From the NCBI RefSeq assembly GCF_030814655.1, contig NZ_JAUSVK010000001.1:6083001-6147000 (forward strand): a stretch of DNA of 64,000 nt, read 5' to 3'. Below, one piece after another: positions 34,149-45,116 of the stretch. The position numbers and the translations under genes are program-made. Position 1 is the first letter of the stretch. The number at the start of each line of letters is the position of its first letter. The DNA is from Labrys monachus. GTDB lineage: Bacteria; Pseudomonadota; Alphaproteobacteria; Rhizobiales; Labraceae. Below the pieces are notes generated by a model, which saw only the letters and a program-made list of their open reading frames with translations, made no database searches and was not told the origin of the DNA.

Positions 34149-35173
34149 CTCTCGTCGCATCGGCCATCGGCATGATCGAGCGCACATCCCTGCCGGACTG
34201 GATGACCCGCGGCGGCGTGCAGTTCCTGGTCGGGCGCACGCGCCGGCAGCTCGCGCGCCTGCCCTGCGCCGACGCCGCCTTTGCCGGCATGATGGCGACG
34301 CATCCCATCGCCCTGCATGCCGAGGACGCCAACGCCCAGCATTACGAGATCCCTGCAGACTTCTTCGGCCTCGTGCTCGGGCCGAACCGCAAATATTCCT
34401 GCTGCCTCTATGACGAGGGCGCCGGCACGCTCGCCGAGGCCGAGGAGCACGCGCTCGCGCGCACCATGGATCATGCGGACCTGCGGGACGGGCAGGCGAT
34501 CCTCGAACTCGGCTGCGGCTGGGGTTCGCTCAGCCTCGCCATGGCCGCGCGCTTTCCGGCCGCCAGGATCACCTGCGTGTCGAACTCCGCCAGCCAGCGC
34601 GCCTTCATCCAGAGCCGGGCCGCCACCCGCCGCCTCGCCAATCTGAAGGTGATCACCGCCGACATGAACGTCTTCGCGCCGGCCGGCCGGTTCGACCGCG
34701 TGGTGTCGGTGGAGATGTTCGAGCACATGACCAATTGGCGGGACCTGCTCACGCGCGTGCGCAGCTGGCTCGAGCCCGGCGGCAGCCTGTTCCTGCACGT
34801 CTTCAGCCATCGCAGCCAGCCCTACCGCTTCGACCATGCCGACAAGGCCGACTGGATCGCCCAGCATTTCTTCACCGGCGGCATCATGCCGAGCCACGAT
34901 CTCATCCGCCAGTTCGGCGATCTCTTCGTCCTCGACGAGGCGTGGCGCTGGAGCGGGCGCAATTACGAGCGGACGGCGCTCGACTGGCTCGCCAATTTCG
35001 ACGCCAACGGCCGGCAGATCGATCGCATCCTGGCGGCGGTCTACGGCACCGAGGCGGCGCTGTGGCGCCGGCGCTGGCGGCTGTTCTTCCTCGCCACCGC
35101 CGGCCTGTTCGGCAATCGCGGCGGCACCGAATGGGGCGTCAGCCACTACCGGCTGCGGCCCCATATGCGCTAA
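34145..35173 (+). CDS. Cyclopropane-fatty-acid-synthase-like SAM methyltransferase (paralogue 2)
   Basis: This 342-residue methyltransferase has the CFA/coclaurine-N-methyltransferase type: AQHYEIPADFFGLVLG near residue 66, the SAM motif ILELGCGWGSLSLAMA near residue 119, VVSVEMFEHMTNWRDL and HFFTGGIMPSHDLI. It lacks the N-terminal lipid-binding domain of paralogue 1. Its GTG start at 34145 overlaps the DUF1295 stop. The last codons lie inside a 17-base sequence repeated in inverted orientation at the end of the convergent DUF2177 gene. Confidence 0.88.
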   Translation: MTLVASAIGMIERTSLPDWMTRGGVQFLVGRTRRQLARLPCADAAFAGMMATHPIALHAEDANAQHYEIPADFFGLVLGPNRKYSCCLYDEGAGTLAEAEEHALARTMDHADLRDGQAILELGCGWGSLSLAMAARFPAARITCVSNSASQRAFIQSRAATRRLANLKVITADMNVFAPAGRFDRVVSVEMFEHMTNWRDLLTRVRSWLEPGGSLFLHVFSHRSQPYRFDHADKADWIAQHFFTGGIMPSHDLIRQFGDLFVLDEAWRWSGRNYERTALDWLANFDANGRQIDRILAAVYGTEAALWRRRWRLFFLATAGLFGNRGGTEWGVSHYRLRPHMR

Positions 35174-35370
35174 CTTTAGATTGTTAAACGTGACGTTTGG
35201 GCCCTCCCTCCCCCTTGCGGGGAGGGAATAGAAGGGTGGGGGTCAGGACAACAATCTCATCGGTCGAGACTATGTCTCGACCCCCATCCCTTCCCCTTCC
35301 CCGCAAGGGGGAAGGGAGACCCGAGCGTTGCACCCGCCTAAGTTAAGTTAGCGCATATGGGCTGCGGCCC
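35152..35370. repeat. Inverted repeat joining the 3' ends of two convergent genes
   Basis: The sequence CCCATATGCGCTAACTT occurs at 35160-35176 and, inverted, at 35343-35360. Between them a second set of complementary pyrimidine/purine tracts (CCCTCCCTCCCCCTTGCGGGG and CCCCGCAAGGGGGAAGGGAG) can form further hairpins. The whole stretch resembles a palindromic dispersed element that also supplies both stop codons. Confidence 0.75.
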
Positions 35371-35756
35371 AGCCTCGACGCTGCGGCATAGCCGATGCCG
35401 GCGGCGCAGGCCGTCAGCACGGTGCCCCACGCCATGTCGGCGAGGGTCAGCACCGCCGGCCAGCCCTTCAGCGTCGCATGGTTGGTGAGGTCGTAGGTGC
35501 CATAGGCGACGAGCCCGAGCAGGGCGCCGCGCAGCACGGCCTCGCGCCAATGGCCGGAGACGGCGACGGCCAGTTGCACCACTCCGACCAGATAGAGCGC
35601 GTAGAACAGCACGGCCGGCGCCGGCGACACCCGGTCGGCCATGAGAGGGCCGAGGAAGGGGCGATAGAGGAGCGACGTCATCTGGGTCAGCCAGACCAGG
35701 TCGAGGCCGAGAAGGCACAGCGCCGCCCCCGCATAGGCCGCCAGAAACCTCGCCAT
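35343..35756 (-). CDS. DUF2177 membrane protein
   Basis: This 137-residue protein has four hydrophobic segments and the DUF2177 signature LGLVAYGTYDLTNHATLKGW (near residue 82). The function is unknown. The family often occurs near DUF1365/CFA genes, and here the promoter (TGATCC-N18-TATCAC at 35815-35786) matches those of the RpoE-ChrR operons, placing it in the same regulon. The C-terminal residues derive from the inverted repeat shared with the convergent methyltransferase gene. Confidence 0.85.
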   Translation of the reverse strand: MARFLAAYAGAALCLLGLDLVWLTQMTSLLYRPFLGPLMADRVSPAPAVLFYALYLVGVVQLAVAVSGHWREAVLRGALLGLVAYGTYDLTNHATLKGWPAVLTLADMAWGTVLTACAAGIGYAAASRLGRSPYALT

Positions 35757-35785
35757 GAACCCGCTCCGCTCGATTGTCCTGCCCG

Positions 35786-35815
35786 GTGATACGGAACCGG
35801 CCGGCGGGCGGATCA
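35786..35815 (-). promoter_or_regulatory. ECF11-type promoter of the DUF2177 gene
   Basis: On the minus strand TGATCC (35815-35810) is followed after 18 bases by TATCAC (35791-35786), about 30 bases before the ATG at 35756. Element and spacing equal those of the divergent promoter pair at 31901-31961. Confidence 0.8.
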
Positions 35816-35935
35816 ATCCGGACCCGGCCCGCGCCGATGCCGGCCGGCGTTCGCCGGGGGAAACGGCAAAGCCGCCCGGGAACGAACCCTGACGGCGGCT
35901 TTTGTCGATACGGACGAATTGACGAAGAAGGAGTT

Positions 35936-36011
35936 TGGTGGAGCCAGACGGGATCGAACCGTCGACCTCTTGAATGCCATCCAAGCGCTCTCCCAGCTGA
36001 GCTATGACCCC
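35936..36011 (-). tRNA. tRNA-Ala (anticodon GGC)
   Basis: The 76-base cloverleaf has acceptor GGGGTCA pairing with TGGCTCC, D-arm AGCTCAGCTGGGAGAGC, anticodon loop ATGGCAT (anticodon GGC) and T-loop TTCGATC, with an encoded CCA end. The G-U pair in the anticodon stem (CTTGG/TCAAG) is tolerated. Confidence 0.95.
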
Positions 36012-36163
36012 ACTCCTGAAAGGCGACGCTTGGGATTGTCGCCTTCGAACCGTTCGGCGTCACCGCCGACGGGCCGCTCATCTGTCACGGATCGCGGCCC
36101 GACGCAAGACATTTCGATGAAGAAAATTTCGAAAAAATCGGAAGGGCGTCGCCGCCCGGCCGA

Positions 36164-38852
<2,689 letters not shown>

Positions 38853-38913
38853 GCCGGCGCGGTATCTTTCCGCGACGGGCCTTGCCGAATCCGCCGCCAT
38901 CGGGAAGGGTCCG

Positions 38914-38932
38914 GCCGCCCTCGGGCGGCTTT
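38914..38932 (+). terminator. Hairpin terminator after cmk
   Basis: GCCGCC and GGCGGC form a 6-base stem with a four-base loop, followed by TTTG. It is a short rho-independent-like signal 60 bases after the cmk stop. The T-run is weak. Confidence 0.5.
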
Positions 38933-39039
38933 GAAAACGGCAAAATCGTGCTGGTGCCGGTGATCGAAGGCCGCTCAGGCTTGATTTCACTGCCGATGAG
39001 GCTGATATCCGCCCCGAACGAATTTTGGAACGGAAAGCC

Positions 39040-39693
39040 ATGACCAACAAGACCACTCCCCATGCCGAAGCTGCCGACGCCGCGATCGAGGCGGAGGCCA
39101 CGGCATCGGCCGAGGCCCGGGCCGCGGCGGGAAACAACCCTTCCTCCGACGCGAAGGCGGATGTGGGCGCCAATGACGGCGCCTTCGAGGTGCTGACCAA
39201 GCTCCAGGCCGAAAATGCCGAGCTGAAGGACCGCCTGCTGCGCACGCTGGCCGAGGTCGAGAACGTCCGCCGCCGCGGCGAGCGCGAAGTCAACGACACC
39301 CGGCTCTACGCCATCGCCAAATTCGCCGGCGACATGCTCGGCGTCGCCGACAATATGGGCCGGGCGCTCGCCACCATCCCGGCCGAAGCCCGCGCGACCG
39401 GCGATGCGACGATCAAGGCGCTGGTGGAAGGCGCCGAGCTGACGGAACGCGAGATGCTGCGCGCGCTCGAGAAGCACGGCGTCAAGAAGATCGATCCCAA
39501 GGGCGAGCGCTTCGACCCGAATTTCCACCAGGCGATGTTCGAGGTGCCCGATCCCTCGGTGCCGAACGGCACGGTCGCCCAGGTCGTGCAGGTCGGCTAC
39601 AGCATCGGCTCGCGCGTGTTGCGGCCGGCCATGGTCGGCGTCGCCCGCGGCGGCCCCAAGGCAGCGGCGCCGGAAGCCGAGAAGCAGGGATAG
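39040..39693 (+). CDS. grpE: GrpE nucleotide exchange factor
   Basis: This 217-residue co-chaperone releases ADP from DnaK. It has an Ala/Glu-rich N-terminus, a long coiled coil ([29 protein letters not shown], split here as two segments near residues 55-85) and the C-terminal beta domain ([40 protein letters not shown]). The ATG at 39040 is preceded by GGAACGGAA. A TTG 15 bases upstream is in frame but less likely. No hrcA or dnaK is adjacent. Confidence 0.93.
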   Translation: MTNKTTPHAEAADAAIEAEATASAEARAAAGNNPSSDAKADVGANDGAFEVLTKLQAENAELKDRLLRTLAEVENVRRRGEREVNDTRLYAIAKFAGDMLGVADNMGRALATIPAEARATGDATIKALVEGAELTEREMLRALEKHGVKKIDPKGERFDPNFHQAMFEVPDPSVPNGTVAQVVQVGYSIGSRVLRPAMVGVARGGPKAAAPEAEKQG

Positions 39694-39718
39694 GACCGCA
39701 TTTCCGCCGTTTTTCGGC

Positions 39719-39753
39719 AGCGAATATTTCCGGCGCAACCGGAAATATTCGCT
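39719..39753 (+). terminator. Strong 15-base hairpin after grpE
   Basis: AGCGAATATTTCCGG and CCGGAAATATTCGCT form a perfect 15-base stem with a five-base loop, 26 bases after the grpE stop. There is no long T-run, only GTTCCCTTATTT. It could be a terminator or a palindromic repeat or operator. Confidence 0.55.
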
Positions 39754-40024
39754 GTTCCCTTATTTAGATCCTCCCGCGCGACAGATATGCTTTCGCCCTC
39801 CCCGGCATTGCCTGCAGCCTTCCGTCCGCCGCCATTCCCTTGCTTGCGCGACGCGCGAAGATATCAACAGGCGTGGGCGCCGCAATAAACCTGCTCTTCG
39901 AAAGGCAGCGGCTCAAGAAGACCGCAGCCGGAGCAGAGTTTTTCATTGGGGCCGCCCCCGCAGACTCGCCTGCGATACGTCTTTCAATTATGCTGCCGTT
40001 GGGTTTGGGGAGGCTCGAAGCAGT
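39754..40024. other. Gap between grpE and the cytochrome gene
   Basis: No gene is recognised; a 62-codon frame lacks a ribosome-binding site and motifs. The stretch presumably contains the promoter of the diheme cytochrome gene. Confidence 0.4.
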
Positions 40025-40885
40025 ATGAGACGGACATTCTATTCGCTGGCGGTGCTGGCCTGCATGGCAGCCGGCGTCATCGCGCCCGCGTCGGCGCAGG
40101 CCGACGCCCTGCTGGAGCGCGGCAGCTATTTGATGAACGGCATCGTCGCATGCGGCAATTGCCATACGCCCAAGGGGCCGGAGGGCAAGCCGATCGCGGA
40201 TAGGGAATTGTCGGGCGGCTTCGTGATCGATGCGCCGGTCTTCCATGCGGTCGTCCCGAACATCACGCCGGATCCCGACACCGGCATCGGGCGCTGGACC
40301 GATGCGCAGATCGTCGAGGCGGTCCGCAACGGCAAGCGGCCGGACGGCTCGATCATCGGCCCGCCCATGCCGATCGCCTTCTATCGCGGCATGTCGGATG
40401 CCGACGTGAACGCGCTCGTCGCCTATCTGCGCCAGGTCAAGCCGATCTCGAACAAGGTGGAGAAGTCGGTCTACCGCATCCCGCTGCCCGCCGCCTACGG
40501 GCCGCCGGTGGTCGCCGTTCCCGAGGTGCCGAAGACGGACAAGGTCGCCTATGGCCATTATCTGGCCACCGGCCTCGGCCATTGCATGGACTGCCATACG
40601 CCCCTCGTCCAGGGGCGCAACGACATGGCCCGCCTCGGGGCCGGTGGCAACGAGTTCGGCGCGCCGGGCGGCGGCCTGATCGCCTCCTCCAACCTCACGC
40701 CGGCGAACGCCAACGGCATCGCTGCCTGGAGCGACGACGGGCTGAAGGCGGCGATCCGGACCGGCATCCGGCCCAATGGCAGCCATATCGTTCCGCTGAT
40801 GGCGTTCGGCTGGTACCGCAACATCAGCGACGACGATGCCGGGGCTCTCGTCGCCTTCCTGCGGACGCTGAAGCCGGCTCAGTAG
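40025..40885 (+). CDS. Periplasmic diheme cytochrome c
   Basis: This 286-residue protein has a signal peptide (to ASAQA near residue 25) and two c-type heme sites, CGNCH (43-47) and CMDCH (187-191). Each lies in a cytochrome c domain with a later ligand Met region. Diheme cytochromes of this type are the electron-accepting subunits of membrane-bound alcohol, aldehyde or sugar dehydrogenases. Here a sugar-acid dehydratase-like gene follows 59 bases downstream, but no dehydrogenase catalytic subunit is present, so the partner is unknown. Confidence 0.88.
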   Translation: MRRTFYSLAVLACMAAGVIAPASAQADALLERGSYLMNGIVACGNCHTPKGPEGKPIADRELSGGFVIDAPVFHAVVPNITPDPDTGIGRWTDAQIVEAVRNGKRPDGSIIGPPMPIAFYRGMSDADVNALVAYLRQVKPISNKVEKSVYRIPLPAAYGPPVVAVPEVPKTDKVAYGHYLATGLGHCMDCHTPLVQGRNDMARLGAGGNEFGAPGGGLIASSNLTPANANGIAAWSDDGLKAAIRTGIRPNGSHIVPLMAFGWYRNISDDDAGALVAFLRTLKPAQ

Positions 40886-40944
40886 CCGCCGAGGCTCTTT
40901 CCCTTTGCCGTCCGCTGCCTGTACAAGACGGCGAGGGGAACGAG

Positions 40945-42129
40945 ATGAAGATCACCGCAATCCGGGCCACGCCCGTCAATATTCCGCTCGAGGCCCCCTA
41001 TCTGTGGTCCTATGGCTCGCTGGCGGGCTTTTCCAAGGCCATCGTCGAGGTCGAGACCGACGAGGGCCTCACCGGCGTGGGCGAAGCGCCGTCTCATGCC
41101 CATGCCGCCATCATCGAGACACGGCTCGCCCCGCGCCTCGTCGGCCGTGATCCCATCGACATCGCCGGCGCCGAGCAGGTCTGCGTGCCGAGCTGGCAGG
41201 GGGTTTCCAACAACATCGACTACGGGCTCGTCCGCGCCTTCGGCGGCATCGAGATGGCGCTGTGGGACCTGCGCGGCAAGCTGTGGAATCGGCCTCTCTA
41301 CGACCTGCTCGGCGGCGCGGTCCGCAAGGCCATTCCCGTCACCGACTATTTCAGCTTCCGCGGCCGGGAAGGCGCCTTCGGCGGCGAGACGACGCCCGAG
41401 GAAGTCGCCGATTACTGCCTCGGCCTCAAGGAAACGTGGGGCACCACCTTCTTCGAGGGCAAGTTCTACACGGCGGAGCCGGGCCCGAGCATCCGCATGC
41501 TGGAATGCCTGCGCGAGACGCTCGGCCCGGACGCCATGCTGCGCATCGATTCGAACATGGCCTATGGTCTCGCCACCGCCCGGCGCATCGCCCGCGCCAT
41601 CGAGCCGCTCGACATCCGCAACTGGGAGGATCCCTGCGGCTCGCTCTACGAATTGAAGCAGCTGCGCGAGCACACCGCCATCCCGTTCTCCGTCCACAGC
41701 CTCGACCTGCGCCAGGCGGTCGACCTCGGCGTGCCCGACGCGGTCGTCACCGACATCGCCACCCATGGCGGCATCGGGCGGACGCTGCGCTTCGTCGGCG
41801 CCTGCGAGCAGATGGGCCTCGACTTCTGGTGCTATTCGGGCGATTCGGGCATCGGCAGCGCGGCCTACCTGCATCTGTGCGCCGCCATGCAGCACATCCG
41901 GGAGCCCAACCAGTCGCTCTTCCGCATGCAGCCGCTCGACGTGATCGAGGAAGGGCCGTTCCGTCCGCGCGACAATTTGGTCATGGTGCCCGAAGGCCCG
42001 GGGCTCGGCGTGACGCTGTCGCCGGACAGGCTGCGCCACTGCCACCGCCTCTTCCTCGACCAGGGCCCCTATGACAAATATCACGACCCCGACCGGCCGG
42101 GCGTCTTCCGCCGCCTGCCGCTGAGCTGA
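40945..42129 (+). CDS. Enolase-superfamily enzyme (mandelate racemase/glucarate dehydratase-like)
   Basis: This 394-residue protein has the enolase-superfamily capping domain and barrel. The barrel lysine is in FFEGKFY (near residue 174). Metal ligands appear as RIDSNMAY (Asp near 196) and NWEDPCG (Glu near 223), and a third acidic position in VHSLDLRQ. WEDPCG and the DLRQAVDLGVPDAVVTD stretch recall glucarate dehydratases, suggesting dehydration of an acid sugar. The substrate cannot be fixed from sequence. GAGGGG lies 7 bases before the ATG. Confidence 0.8.
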   Translation: MKITAIRATPVNIPLEAPYLWSYGSLAGFSKAIVEVETDEGLTGVGEAPSHAHAAIIETRLAPRLVGRDPIDIAGAEQVCVPSWQGVSNNIDYGLVRAFGGIEMALWDLRGKLWNRPLYDLLGGAVRKAIPVTDYFSFRGREGAFGGETTPEEVADYCLGLKETWGTTFFEGKFYTAEPGPSIRMLECLRETLGPDAMLRIDSNMAYGLATARRIARAIEPLDIRNWEDPCGSLYELKQLREHTAIPFSVHSLDLRQAVDLGVPDAVVTDIATHGGIGRTLRFVGACEQMGLDFWCYSGDSGIGSAAYLHLCAAMQHIREPNQSLFRMQPLDVIEEGPFRPRDNLVMVPEGPGLGVTLSPDRLRHCHRLFLDQGPYDKYHDPDRPGVFRRLPLS

Positions 42130-42136
42130 GGCCGCG

Positions 42137-42466
42137 ATGCTGGAGATCGCGTGGAAGGGGGCGGCCGGCGGCGCGATCACCGCTTTGATCGTCTTCCTGT
42201 CGAAGCGCGGCAATGTCCTGCCGGGCATCCTGCCTCTGTTCCCGACCTTTGCAGTCGTCGCGCTTGCCGTCATCGGGGCACGGGGCGATGCCGGCGGCTT
42301 CCGGCAAGCGTGCCTCGCCGGCGCGAAGACGATCCCGGCCTATCTCGCCTTCCTCGCCGTCTGCGCTCTCGCCATCGGCAGGCTCGACTACCGCCTCGCC
42401 ATCGGCCTCGGGCTGCTGGCCTGGCTCGCGATCGCGCTGGCGATGCTCCTGCTCACGCAGACATGA
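42137..42466 (+). CDS. GlpM-like small membrane protein (DUF3147 type)
   Basis: This 109-residue hydrophobic protein has four predicted membrane segments and the GlpM-like pattern KGAAGGAITALIVFLSKRGN near the start. The family is of unknown function. It begins seven bases after the dehydratase stop, so it is probably cotranscribed with it, though the metabolic link is unclear. Confidence 0.7.
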   Translation: MLEIAWKGAAGGAITALIVFLSKRGNVLPGILPLFPTFAVVALAVIGARGDAGGFRQACLAGAKTIPAYLAFLAVCALAIGRLDYRLAIGLGLLAWLAIALAMLLLTQT

Positions 42467-42530
42467 CAAAGGCGGCCCAGGGGCCGCCTTCCGAAAGCGC
42501 GAAGACATCACATCCGCGAATGCGGATGCC

Positions 42531-42863
42531 TCAGGCCGCGGACGAGGCCGAGATCCAGCGCGAGAGCTCGCCCTTGGGGGCCGCGCCGGTCTTCTGGGCC
42601 GTCAGCTTGCCGCCCTTGAACATCATCAGCATCGGGATCGACTGGATGCGGAACTGGCTCGCGATCTGCGGGTTCTCATCGACATTGACCTTGGCGATCT
42701 TGACCTTGCCCGCCATCTCGGTGGCGATCTCGTCGAGCGCCGGCGCGATCATGCGGCAGGGACCGCACCACTCGGCCCAGAAATCGACGACGACCGGCTC
42801 GGCCGAATTGAGGACGTCGGCCTGGAAGGACGCATCCGTGACCTTGATCGTGTTGGCACCCAT
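42531..42863 (-). CDS. trxA: Thioredoxin
   Basis: This 110-residue protein has the redox centre [13 protein letters not shown] (near residue 29), the buried Asp in VVVDFWAEW and the cis-proline in [13 protein letters not shown]. It is a standard cytosolic thioredoxin that reduces protein disulfides. The ATG at 42863 gives the family length; an upstream in-frame ATG would add 16 atypical residues. It converges on the GlpM-like gene. Confidence 0.95.
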   Translation of the reverse strand: MGANTIKVTDASFQADVLNSAEPVVVDFWAEWCGPCRMIAPALDEIATEMAGKVKIAKVNVDENPQIASQFRIQSIPMLMMFKGGKLTAQKTGAAPKGELSRWISASSAA

Positions 42864-43003
42864 CTCGAAATTCTCCACAGCGCGCGGCTGGATTGCCGCT
42901 ACAGGTCTCATGGCACAAAGCTATGAACGCGCTTGCGCCACGTCAAGGCGGGTCCGCCCCTCCAGGCGATGCCGGCACGCCAGCCATGCGGGATTGGGCG
43001 GCC

Positions 43004-43492
43004 TCAGCTGATGATGATGCGCGCCTCGGCGATGCCATGCTGGCGGATCAGCTGGTAGAGCGCCGCGGCATTCTGGGGCGCGAGGCGCACGCAGCCATGC
43101 GAAGCGGCCTTGCCGAGCTGGCGGACATAGGACGTGCCGTGCACCGCATAGCCGCCCTTGAAGAACACCGAGAAGGGCATCGGCGAATTGTGGTATTTCT
43201 TCGAATAGTGCATCCGCTGCAGCGCCTGGGCGCGGTAGACCCCGCGCGGCGTGTAATAGCCGTTGCGCGCCGTGGAGACCGACCACACGGCCTGCACCGC
43301 CCCGTCGACGATCACCGTCATGCTCTGCGAGGCGACGTCGACCTTGGCGATGACGTCGGCCGCGGCCGGCGCCGCCTGGAGCAGGACGCCGGCGCAGAGC
43401 GCCAGCAGCAGCATGGTCCAGCGCAGGGTGAAGGCATGCGCCAGGCGGGCGCATCCGCTGCGGAAGGAAGACGCGGAATGAAAGGAACACAT
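43004..43492 (-). CDS. L,D-transpeptidase (ErfK/YbiS/YcfS/YnhG family)
   Basis: This 162-residue protein has a signal peptide or anchor (hydrophobic segment MLLLALCAGVLLQAAPAAA, residues about 27-45) and a YkuD catalytic domain. VHGTSY carries the conserved His and SHGCVRL the nucleophilic Cys. It forms 3-3 peptidoglycan cross-links or attaches proteins to the wall. The ATG at 43492 has GAGGGG at 8-base spacing. It is compact, with no LysM domain. Confidence 0.92.
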   Translation of the reverse strand: MCSFHSASSFRSGCARLAHAFTLRWTMLLLALCAGVLLQAAPAAADVIAKVDVASQSMTVIVDGAVQAVWSVSTARNGYYTPRGVYRAQALQRMHYSKKYHNSPMPFSVFFKGGYAVHGTSYVRQLGKAASHGCVRLAPQNAAALYQLIRQHGIAEARIIIS

Positions 43493-43775
43493 GGCAAGCC
43501 CCTCGGAATGATCACGCGCGGGTCCCCATGGCCAGCGGGTCGATCGGGTGACGTTCCCTTCGCATTCGCCCGCCCGCCCCTCCATGCGCATTGGCACAGG
43601 GGCGTCGCGCGCGTCGAAAAATCACCATGGGACGAACCATGAATCATCATGGTTTAGCTTTCGTTTCGGCCTTCAGGCCGCGCGAATCCCGTTTCGAATC
43701 ACGTTCGAAGGACGGCTGCCGCGTCGCGCCGGGACAGGCTAGGATCGGGACAGCGAATCACGATGCGGAGCGGTC
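43493..43775. promoter_or_regulatory. Divergent intergenic region with hairpin (43635-43654)
   Basis: AACCATGA and TCATGGTT form an 8-base perfect inverted repeat with a four-base loop (43635-43654) between the L,D-transpeptidase and MepA genes. Both act on peptidoglycan, so a shared operator is possible. No gene is seen. Confidence 0.35.
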
Positions 43776-44795
43776 ATGCACGTCCTCAAGCGTTTTCCGG
43801 AAGAGCCGAGAGACCCTTCGATCGAGAAAACGCGCCAAGCCGGGACGTCGGCGACCAAGGGCGGGTCGGCGAAAGCGCGATTTGCTCCAGCCCCGTTCAT
43901 CCTGGCCGTGGCGGCGCTGCTGGCCGCCGCCCCCGCGGCGGCGCAGGACGTCACCCCGCCTGGCTTCAGGCTGGCGCCGCTGGCCGACGTCACGCCGGCG
44001 ACGCCCGCCAAGCAGCTCTTCGGCCGGAAGGCGGCGCCCGCCGCCCTCGGGCTGGGCTCGATCGGCTTCTATGCCCGGGGCTGCCTGGCGGACGGGGTGA
44101 GGCTGCCGATCACCGGGCCGACCTGGCAGGTGATGCGGCTGTCGCGCAACCGCAACTGGGGCAACCCGGCGATCGTCGCCTTCCTCAAGCGGCTGGCCAA
44201 CCGCGTGCCGCAGGTCGCGGGCGTGCGGGGTCTCCTGGTCGGTGACATGGCCCAGCCCCGGGGCGGCCCGATGATCACCGGCCACGCCTCCCACCAGATC
44301 GGGCTCGACGCCGACATCTGGTACCGGCCGATGCCCGATCACGTGCTGTCGGCGCAGGAGCGCGAGACGATGAGCGCGATCGTGATGGTCCGCAGCGACC
44401 GCCTCGACGTCAACGACTCGTGGAAGCCGTCCAACATGGCGGTGGTGGAGGCGGCCGCGGAGGATCCGGCCGTCGAGCGCATCTTCGTCAACCCCGCCGT
44501 CAAGAAGGCGATGTGCCGCGATGCGACGGGCGACCGTTCATGGCTCGCCAAGGTCCGGCCGATGTACGGGCACGACTATCATTTCCATGTCCGCCTGCTG
44601 TGCCCCAAGGGCAGTCGCCTCTGCACACCGCAGGTGCCGCCCCCGCCGGGGGAAGGCTGCGGCAAGGAGCTCGACTACTGGTTCTCGGACGCGGTGCTGC
44701 ATCCCAAGCCGCCGACGAAGCCGCCGCCACCGCCCCATCAGATCACGATGTCCGAGCTGCCGGCGGCCTGCCGCCAGGTCCTCGCGGTGCCATAA
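43776..44795 (+). CDS. mepA: Penicillin-insensitive murein endopeptidase
   Basis: MepA is a zinc (LAS-family) endopeptidase that cleaves D-Ala-meso-DAP cross-links. This 339-residue protein keeps the metal residues in ITGHASHQIGLDADIW (near residue 169) and GHDYHFHVRLLCP (near residue 266). The hydrophobic secretion segment lies at residues about 40-60 (FILAVAALLAAAPAAAQ). The first 20 or so residues are encoded by a dispersed repeat (43788-43835; relative at 13871-13920), so the true start may be later or the repeat has become part of the gene. The C-terminus is Pro-rich. Confidence 0.88.
   Translation: MHVLKRFPEEPRDPSIEKTRQAGTSATKGGSAKARFAPAPFILAVAALLAAAPAAAQDVTPPGFRLAPLADVTPATPAKQLFGRKAAPAALGLGSIGFYARGCLADGVRLPITGPTWQVMRLSRNRNWGNPAIVAFLKRLANRVPQVAGVRGLLVGDMAQPRGGPMITGHASHQIGLDADIWYRPMPDHVLSAQERETMSAIVMVRSDRLDVNDSWKPSNMAVVEAAAEDPAVERIFVNPAVKKAMCRDATGDRSWLAKVRPMYGHDYHFHVRLLCPKGSRLCTPQVPPPPGEGCGKELDYWFSDAVLHPKPPTKPPPPPHQITMSELPAACRQVLAVP
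43788..43835. repeat. Dispersed repeat, copy 2, inside the mepA 5' end
   Basis: CGTTTTCCGGAAGAG and TTCGATCGAGAAAACGCGCC match the block at 13871-13920. This copy is read as coding sequence in the annotated mepA frame. Confidence 0.7.
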
Positions 44796-44858
44796 GCCGG
44801 ACATCTTGCCATCTTGAGCCGTCGCGCCATATAGGGTGGGAGAGCAGGAGTAGCGACG

Positions 44859-45116
44859 ATGGCTGCAGAGCGACAATTATCCGTGCGTTCGGCACGGGCG
44901 AGTGAGCTGGCGCATCGCTTGGCGGCGCGCGAGCGGCGATCGATAGCTCATATCGTGGAGCGGGCACTGGATCTCTACGCCCGTCAGAGCATCGGCGAGG
45001 AACCTGCGTCGGAATTTTACGCGCGTCTGTCGCGGAACGCCGCGGCAGAGAAGGACATCGATATCGAGGCGCTCGCTCGAGCGGATCGCCAGCCTCATCA
45101 TGGCATCGATCTGTGA
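44859..45116 (+). CDS. VapB-like antitoxin
   Basis: This 85-residue protein shows a ribbon-helix-helix/Rv0623-like pattern (SVRSARASELAHRLAARERR, then ERALDLYAR). Its stop overlaps the GTG start of the PIN-domain gene (GTGA), the usual layout of VapBC modules. It should bind the toxin and repress the shared promoter. Confidence 0.75.
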   Translation: MAAERQLSVRSARASELAHRLAARERRSIAHIVERALDLYARQSIGEEPASEFYARLSRNAAAEKDIDIEALARADRQPHHGIDL

